Shown: positions 59,081-64,000 of the stretch, piece by piece
How positions within the stretch are numbered: the stretch's first letter is position 1
How the letters are laid out: every line of letters starts with the position of its first letter
NCBI GenBank assembly: GCA_963989245.1
Contig: OZ022346.1
Location: 9,441,277 to 9,505,276 of the forward strand
Source of the DNA: Nansenia antarctica
Taxonomy: Eukaryota > Chordata > Actinopteri > Argentiniformes > Microstomatidae
Reading direction: 5' to 3'
DNA length: 64,000 nucleotides
Position numbers and translations under genes: made by a program
The notes under the pieces: model-generated
Database searches by the model: none
What the model was told of the DNA's origin: nothing
Seen by the model: only the letters and a program-made list of their open reading frames with translations

Positions 59081-61858
59081 TCACTGGTTGCTGTTCAAGA
59101 TGTCCTCCATCTGCTTAAATGTTATCCTGGTGAGGAGCAATTGGGTCCCTAGGAAGGTGAACTGTTTGTGTAGTTTCAGGGCCGATTTGGCATATTTCTC
59201 TGTTTTAAGTTGAACCAGAGCCTCGCCAATGCCATTACCTTCTTTGTCCGTTAGCAAGGAGATAAAGTCTCCACCCACCTTAAATTGGAGGAACAAATAT
59301 TTGATGTCTCTTTTCTGCACCTCTGCTGGCAGATTCCGTACGTATATGCATGTCTGTGCTGCGGGGAACACTCTCAACTTAGGTTTCTCACTGCTGTGCC
59401 TCTCTGTTGGGCCTTGCTTTGAAACCATGCTACGCTCAACAGAAAGCACTCTACTCTTTGACAACATGGCCTCCATCTTCTCCTTGGTGATTGTGGAGAC
59501 GTCTATAGCCTGGGACCCAATGTGGCAGCCATTAAGGTTCAGAGCATACACATAATCCTCTGTTTGGTCAAATATAATGAATGTCGTGTCCGTTCTCTCT
59601 CTATCCTCGTCTTGTAGGTGTATTATTTTGCTATTGGGGATATTTTTACATCCAAACAACTCTTTTAGCTCAGTTTTTGTTATCTTTCTGGGTAGCTTTT
59701 TGGCCATGATGCAGTACTCCACAACAGGTGAGGGGGAGTGCGATCGGGACCTTTTTGGTGATTGTGACAGTGAGTCGTCAGAGCGCCTTCTGGCCGGGGC
59801 TCCTTGTTCATGGGTTTCAGTGTGGGGTTTATACGAGGGTCTGTGTCCCTGTGGTTCATATGAGGGCCTGTCCCGTGGTTTGTGCTGTGTTTCCAGGGGT
59901 TCATACGAGGGGTTATCACACTGCTGGACTGCGTAGGTCCACATCGCCTCTGTTGCCCCACGGACCTCCACTGAGGCGGGACCCAGCCGCTGATGATTGA
60001 AGCTCATTGCATCACATGCACCCTGGACATCTACAAACTTCACAAGGCAGCAAGGGTTTATGCCCAGTTTTACATTCATCATCACCTCCTGGACTAACAG
60101 ACCTTTGAAGAAGTGGCAGACTTCCTGTTTAGTGACTGACTCTGCCAGGCCATAGAGTCTGGCAAAACCTGGACTTGAACTGAAGGCCTCCCGTGGTCTA
60201 TCCAACTCCCCTGAAAGCACTGGGCCAGGGGTCTTGGGAGAGCGACTCACTAGTGTTATCTTTTTGGGTACGTTTTTGTCCATGATGCAGTACTCCACAA
60301 CAGTTGAGAGGGAGTGCGATCGGTGCCTCTTTGGTGACTGTGACAGCGAGCGATCCTCAGAGCGCCTCTTTGCCCAGACCCTGGCCGGGGCTCCTTGTTC
60401 ATGGGTTTCAGTGTGGGGTTTATACGAGGGTCTGTGTCCCTGTGGTTCATATGAGGGCCTGTCCCGTGGTTTGTGCTGTGTTTCCTGGGGTTCATACGAG
60501 GGGTTATCACACTGCTGGACTGCGTAGGTCCACATCGCCTCTGTTGCCCCACGGACCTCCACTGAGGCAGGACCCAGCCGCTGATGATTGAAGCTCATTG
60601 CATCACATGCACCCTGGACATCTACAAACTTCACAAGGCAGCAAGGGTTTATGCCCAGTTTTACATTCATCATCACCTCCTGGACTAACAGACCTTTGAA
60701 GAAGTGGCAGACTTCCTGTTTAGTGACTGACTCTGCCAGGCCATAGAGTCTGGCAAAACCTGGACTTGAACTGAAGGCCTCCCGTGGTCTATCCAACTCA
60801 CCTGAAAGCACTGGGCCAGGGGTCTTGGGAGAGCGACTCACTAGTGTTATCTTTTTGGGTACGTTTTTGTCCATGATGCAGTTCTCCACAACAGTTGAGA
60901 GGGAGTGCGATCGGTGCCTCTTTGGTGACTGTGACAGCGAGCGATCCTCAGAGCGCCTCTTTGCCCAGACCCTGGCCGGGGCTCCTTGTTCATGGGGTTC
61001 AGTGTGGGGTTTATACGAGGGTCTGTGTCTCTGTGGTACATATAAGGGCCTGTCCCGTGGTTTGTGCTGTGTTTCCAGGGGTTCATACGAGGGGTTATCA
61101 CACTGCTGGACTGCGTAGGTCCACATCGCCTCTGTTGCCCCACGGACCTCCACTGAGGCGGGACCCAGCCGCTGATGATTGAAGCTCATTGCATCACATG
61201 CACCCTGGACATCTACAAACTTCACAAGGCAGCAAGGGTTTATGCCCAGTTTTACATTCATCATCACCTCCTGGACTAACAGACCTTTGAAGAAGTGGCA
61301 GATTTCCTGTTTAGTGACTGACTCTGCCAGGCCATAGAGTCTGGCAAAACCTGGACTTGAACTGAAGGCCTCCCGTGGTCTATCCAACTCCCCTGAAAGC
61401 ACTGGGCCAGGGGTCCTGGGAGAGGGACTCACTAGTGGTGCCCCATTGTTGTGTCCCCCTTGCTGATTTGACTGCAGTCCATGGATGGCAGCGACCAGAC
61501 CAAGCAACAGGGTCGTGGCAGAGTCTGGCAAGAGTGCAACTGGAGACGGTGGAGGCGTCTTCACAGGGAGGGGTGCTGGAGGAAGTGTTCCCTTCTGTAG
61601 CTTTGACTCCATTTTGTGTTGCATCTCTCCTAAGCTGCTAATATGAAGAGTCACCCGAGATCCTCTGAGGAGAGAACCAGAGAGCCGCATTGCAAGCAGC
61701 CTATCTTTCTCAGTGGTGAAGACAATAAATGCTTCTCCGAGATGTCCTCCTATAATATACACACCACCTTCTGGGATGTTTAAGTCTGTGAAGAATTTGC
61801 GGATGTCTTCAGAACCGGCCTCAATGTTCAGACCCCGTAACCTCAATACTATGGTCAT
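59081..61858 (-). CDS. rbm12b: RNA-binding protein 12B-like (RBM12B) with three tandem RRM2 units
   Basis: RBM12B is a nuclear RNA-binding protein with several RRM domains; its exact role is poorly known. The whole 925-residue protein is in one exon, as in other vertebrates. The N-terminal RRM (~1-77; LRLRGLNIEAG, GGHLGEAFIVF) and the two C-terminal ones (~717-800, CIMAKKLPRKI; ~835-912, TCIYVRNLPAEV and GIGEALVQL) match the family. Between them a unit of 197 residues, with an RRM (ARLYGLAESVTKQE, CCLVKFVDVQGA) and an RS/SP-rich linker, occurs three times: residues ~142-338, ~339-535, ~536-727. The last is 15 bp shorter. The mammalian C-terminal RRM and the long DFRRP-type repeats are absent. 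A splice acceptor (CTGTTTGCAG) ends the 5' UTR intron at 61890, 31 bases before the ATG. Its neighbour is TMEM67, divergently transcribed. Confidence 0.9.
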   Translation of the reverse strand: MTIVLRLRGLNIEAGSEDIRKFFTDLNIPEGGVYIIGGHLGEAFIVFTTEKDRLLAMRLSGSLLRGSRVTLHISSLGEMQHKMESKLQKGTLPPAPLPVKTPPPSPVALLPDSATTLLLGLVAAIHGLQSNQQGGHNNGAPLVSPSPRTPGPVLSGELDRPREAFSSSPGFARLYGLAESVTKQEICHFFKGLLVQEVMMNVKLGINPCCLVKFVDVQGACDAMSFNHQRLGPASVEVRGATEAMWTYAVQQCDNPSYEPLETQHKPRDRPLYVPQRHRPSYKPHTEPHEQGAPARVWAKRRSEDRSLSQSPKRHRSHSLSTVVENCIMDKNVPKKITLVSRSPKTPGPVLSGELDRPREAFSSSPGFARLYGLAESVTKQEVCHFFKGLLVQEVMMNVKLGINPCCLVKFVDVQGACDAMSFNHQRLGPASVEVRGATEAMWTYAVQQCDNPSYEPQETQHKPRDRPSYEPQGHRPSYKPHTETHEQGAPARVWAKRRSEDRSLSQSPKRHRSHSLSTVVEYCIMDKNVPKKITLVSRSPKTPGPVLSGELDRPREAFSSSPGFARLYGLAESVTKQEVCHFFKGLLVQEVMMNVKLGINPCCLVKFVDVQGACDAMSFNHQRLGPASVEVRGATEAMWTYAVQQCDNPSYEPLETQHKPRDRPSYEPQGHRPSYKPHTETHEQGAPARRRSDDSLSQSPKRSRSHSPSPVVEYCIMAKKLPRKITKTELKELFGCKNIPNSKIIHLQDEDRERTDTTFIIFDQTEDYVYALNLNGCHIGSQAIDVSTITKEKMEAMLSKSRVLSVERSMVSKQGPTERHSSEKPKLRVFPAAQTCIYVRNLPAEVQKRDIKYLFLQFKVGGDFISLLTDKEGNGIGEALVQLKTEKYAKSALKLHKQFTFLGTQLLLTRITFKQMEDILNSNQ
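59679..61436 (-). repeat. 591-bp coding tandem repeat, three units, in rbm12b
   Basis: Units 60846-61436, 60255-60845 (591 bp each) and 59679-60254 (576 bp) are nearly identical. Both internal junctions join the GATAACA that begins the third RRM's helix to CTAGTGAGTC from the start of the unit, with 2 bp (CA) shared between the parental ends. The duplications keep frame because 591 is divisible by 3. Confidence 0.93.
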
Positions 61859-62407
61859 GTTTCACTTCTTCAATCCAGTTATCTGAGATCTGCAAACAGA
61901 AGAACAAACAGACACTAATTAACAAACGTGAAATACATCCAAAGCACAGCAAAGGAAAAACACTTGTAAGCAATGAAGACCATGCTCATTTCAGAGAAAT
62001 TCCTAACGGTTTAAATTGATACTGGAAACAAGTAGGCTAAGCTGAACATGTTTGTTATGACAAAGCCAGCGAGTAGTTGGCTAGCTAGTTTGTTAGAGGT
62101 GAACATGTGAGGAACAGGATAGACAATTGTAGACAATTCAACAACATAAGATATCAGATGACAAAACACAAAATTAACTCGCCATAAAAAGTGGTGTTTC
62201 CCGGAGTTTTGTAAGACTAGTGGTTAATATTAATCATCGAAGCAGCCCAACTCCCAACTCCTAACTTTCTCTAATCATCACCCTGCATTGGACAGCGAGG
62301 CACGTAGCGAACAGCGCGCTGTTTTATTGGGGGAGGGGAGCATGCGCACGCATCACCAGGGCCAGTAGAGGGTTATGGGTAAATAACAGGAAGCATGTTC
62401 GCTTACC
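61859..62407. promoter_or_regulatory. putative bidirectional promoter of rbm12b and tmem67
   Basis: The two start codons are only 549 bp apart, head to head. 62275-62400 is more GC-rich and has a near-NRF1 word (GCATGCGCACGC), an ETS-like CAGGAAG (complement CTTCCTG) and no TATA box. The rbm12b 5' UTR intron ends at 61890; its first exon must lie within this interval or overlap tmem67 exon 1. Start sites cannot be fixed from sequence. Confidence 0.55.
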
Positions 62408-63475
62408 ATGGCGACGGAGACGCTACCTGTGTCCATCTGGAGACTGTCTCTGTTTCTTATGATCAAATCTAATCTACTTCACTCTCAACAGTTTACCATT
62501 TCATTTAAGCGTCCCCCCGACTGCAGCGTTGAACAGTACTTTGATTGATTGATTGATTGAAAACTTTATTAGAATGTTTGCAGAAGTAGGTACATGAAAG
62601 TACATATTACATACAAGGTCAACTAAAAGGATAAAAACCCAAGAAAGCCACTGGCTTATTTCAATTGGGGTCCTTGATTTTCAATTCATCGTTACATGTA
62701 AGACAGACATAAGAAAAAAAACTAGTACTATCTACAAGATAATACAGACAAATAACTATTACTATCTACAAGATAAACGTACATCCATCATGGGAAGAAC
62801 AATACAACAAAACATAAGGTATCGGGTAGGACAGGTGGGGACATACACCACAGGTGGGGGCGGGGGACAAAACACAAAGTATGTACAGTGGGTAGTTCGG
62901 GTCTTTTAATCAGATTTTTGTTTTTGTTTTTGTTGTTTTAGAGGGTCCAGTTACGGATTGCAGCCTCCTGTAAATGTTTTTTGAGAGTGGTTTTGAAGGT
63001 GGGCAGTGTTTTGCACTCCTTTAAGATTATAGGAAGGGCGTTCCACATTTTTACTGCATAGTTTGCAAACGAGTTTAACCCCTTGTTTGTGGTGCACCGC
63101 GGTTGAACGTGGTTCGTGGAGCTTCCTCTGGTGTTGTATGTGTGGACGTTGTTCACTTTTTGGAAGTATGTTGACAGGTACTTGGGTGTCTTTGTGGTGT
63201 AGCGTATCTTGAAGACCAGGCCCAGTGCAAGCTGCTGCACTCTGTCAACTACTCGTAGCCAATCAAGGCTCAAAAAATGAGCAGCGGTTAGATGTGTCCT
63301 AGGGTTGAGGCCTAGCAGAAGCCTAACCAGTTTATTTTGGGCTGTCTGGAGTCTTGTTTTATGGGCCTTTGTGGTTCTATAGTACCATGATGTTACGGCA
63401 TAGTCGAAGTATACTTTGACATCTCAACTCTGTCCTGTACGAAATGCGGGCCGAATCAAAAGACGACTGCAACTA
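62408..63475 (+). pseudogene. tmem67: TMEM67 (meckelin) exon 1, interrupted by a LINE
   Basis: Meckelin is a ciliary transition-zone membrane protein with a signal peptide and a Cys-rich extracellular region. The first part, 62408-62544, encodes 46 residues from an ATG in good context (ACCATGG): a hydrophobic signal-like segment (VSIWRLSLFLMIKSNLL), then QQFTISFKRPPDC and QYFD. After a LINE (62545-63411) and target duplication TACTTTGA, the exon resumes at 63420-63475 with ISTLSCTKCGPNQ and ends at a GTGGGT donor in phase 1. This matches the vertebrate pattern QYFDISxLSC and the known phase of exon 1. As sequenced, the frame stops (TGA 62546-62548) just inside the LINE. Later exons are outside the window. 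The head-to-head position with rbm12b supports the identity. Confidence 0.85.
62545..63411 (-). mobile_element. LINE (family B), copy 2, inside tmem67 exon 1
   Basis: An 867-bp 5'-truncated LINE, antisense to tmem67. On the minus strand it encodes the same 111 C-terminal residues as the copy at 6351-6686. It ends in a TTGA/TGAT tandem tail at 62545-62560. It is flanked by an 8-bp target duplication TACTTTGA (62537-62544 and 63412-63419). It extends about 65 bp further 5' than copy 1. Confidence 0.9.
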
Positions 63476-63716
63476 GTGGGTCACTTGTTTGTTGTTGTTG
63501 TTGTTGTTGGTGGTTAGCTACTGTCTGTGTAGTACAACTGTCTTCTGGTTGGGTTAACAACAGCGTTGTCAGCGGAATAGAGGGTTCAAATCAGAGTGAG
63601 CTTATGCTGCTTAACAGCGAGCCAATGTTTGGTAGATAATGCAGATAACGAGGTAGCGAACCGTTAGCTATGTAGTTAATAAATAAAATGATCATCTGCC
63701 TACTGCTATTGGCGAC
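63476..63716. other. tmem67 intron 1
   Basis: It begins at the exon 1 donor. A (GTT)n tract lies at 63489-63509. No second exon is visible up to the window end. Confidence 0.5.
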
Positions 63717-63880
63717 CAGGGGGGTATTCCATCAACATCGCTAAAAGAAAATCCAGGTTTAGTCTGACAAGTCTCGCGAGACTTCCTAAAAACATCCAGG
63801 CATATTCTGACAAGTCTCGCGAGAGTTATCCAAAATAAGCCAGGATTTTCCTTTAGCGACGTTGATGGAATACCCCCCTG
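63717..63880. mobile_element. palindromic MITE with two TCTCGCGAGA motifs, copy 2
   Basis: 164 bp with long inverted ends, CAGGGGGGTATTCCATCAAC at the left and the complement of the same sequence at the right. Perfect TCTCGCGAGA motifs lie at 63772-63781 and 63815-63824. Same family as 16097-16258. It is 242 bp downstream of the tmem67 exon 1 donor. Confidence 0.87.
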
Positions 63881-64000
63881 ATCATTGTTCTTTGTTACAA
63901 GGTCACTGTGATTAGTTAATCTCGCGATCCACATGATGCAGTGTATAGCTACTGCTCGAAGAGTTAATCAATTACAAGGTATTACTCATTAGCCTTTTCA
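63881..64000. other. window end, no recognised feature
   Basis: AT-rich; a partial CTCGCGAT word at 63922-63929 is not part of the MITE. Confidence 0.35.

Noticed and set aside
59577..61182. Plus-strand ORFs of 90-119 codons opposite RBM12B
   Set aside because: They recur three times only because the RBM12B unit is triplicated; the minus-strand frame carries the RRM domains.
62401..62407. Minus-strand splice donor CATG/GTAAGC as the end of an rbm12b 5' UTR exon
   Set aside because: The motif coincides with the start context of tmem67 on the + strand. Using it would make rbm12b exon 1 overlap tmem67 exon 1. Possible, but not supported.

Overview
This window looks like teleost fish nuclear DNA. 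The protein-coding signal is split into short exons with GT/AG borders. The exons match vertebrate genes (TDRD5, ALDH1L2, RBM12B, TMEM67). The rest is dense with fish-type repeats: L2/CR1-like LINEs, tRNA-derived SINE tails, Tc1 and hAT DNA transposons, BEL/Pao LTR retrotransposons, and many CA/CT micro- and minisatellites. I cannot name the species. Nothing prokaryotic is present. Gene names come from remembered family sequences and were not checked by a search. || Layout. 1-7.9 kb: repeats (LINE 3' ends, a 47-bp minisatellite, a 626-bp hAT element with 8-bp target duplication). 7.9-18.3 kb: an apparently complete + strand TDRD5 gene in 11 coding exons, with hAT, SINE and Tc1-like elements in its introns. 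18.3-29.7 kb: intergenic repeats, including a degraded LINE sitting inside a CA-rich minisatellite. 29.7-53.1 kb: three + strand exons of ALDH1L2 (38259-38403, 44137-44302, 53041-53142), with two full-length 8.5-kb BEL/Pao retrotransposons in opposite orientations around and between them. 53-59 kb: G-rich and CT-rich arrays, a telomere-like hairpin, Tc1 and LINE fragments. 59.1-61.9 kb: RBM12B on the minus strand, one 925-codon exon in which a 591-bp RRM-bearing unit occurs three times in tandem. 62.4-63.5 kb: exon 1 of TMEM67 on the + strand, head-to-head with RBM12B as in other vertebrates, but cut in two by an 867-bp LINE with an 8-bp target duplication. || Main observations. (1) The TMEM67 first exon carries a LINE that puts a stop after 46 codons. 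(2) One BEL/Pao copy landed exactly at an ALDH1L2 splice donor, and its 5-bp target duplication (GTAAC) recreates the donor. (3) The two BEL/Pao copies have almost identical interiors but clearly different LTRs. (4) The RBM12B RRM2 unit has been triplicated in frame. (5) A palindromic MITE present twice carries two perfect TCTCGCGAGA motifs in each copy, the known BANP site. (6) ALDH1L2 lacks a recognisable third exon and all exons after the fifth. TDRD5 encodes two LOTUS domains rather than the three of mammals.
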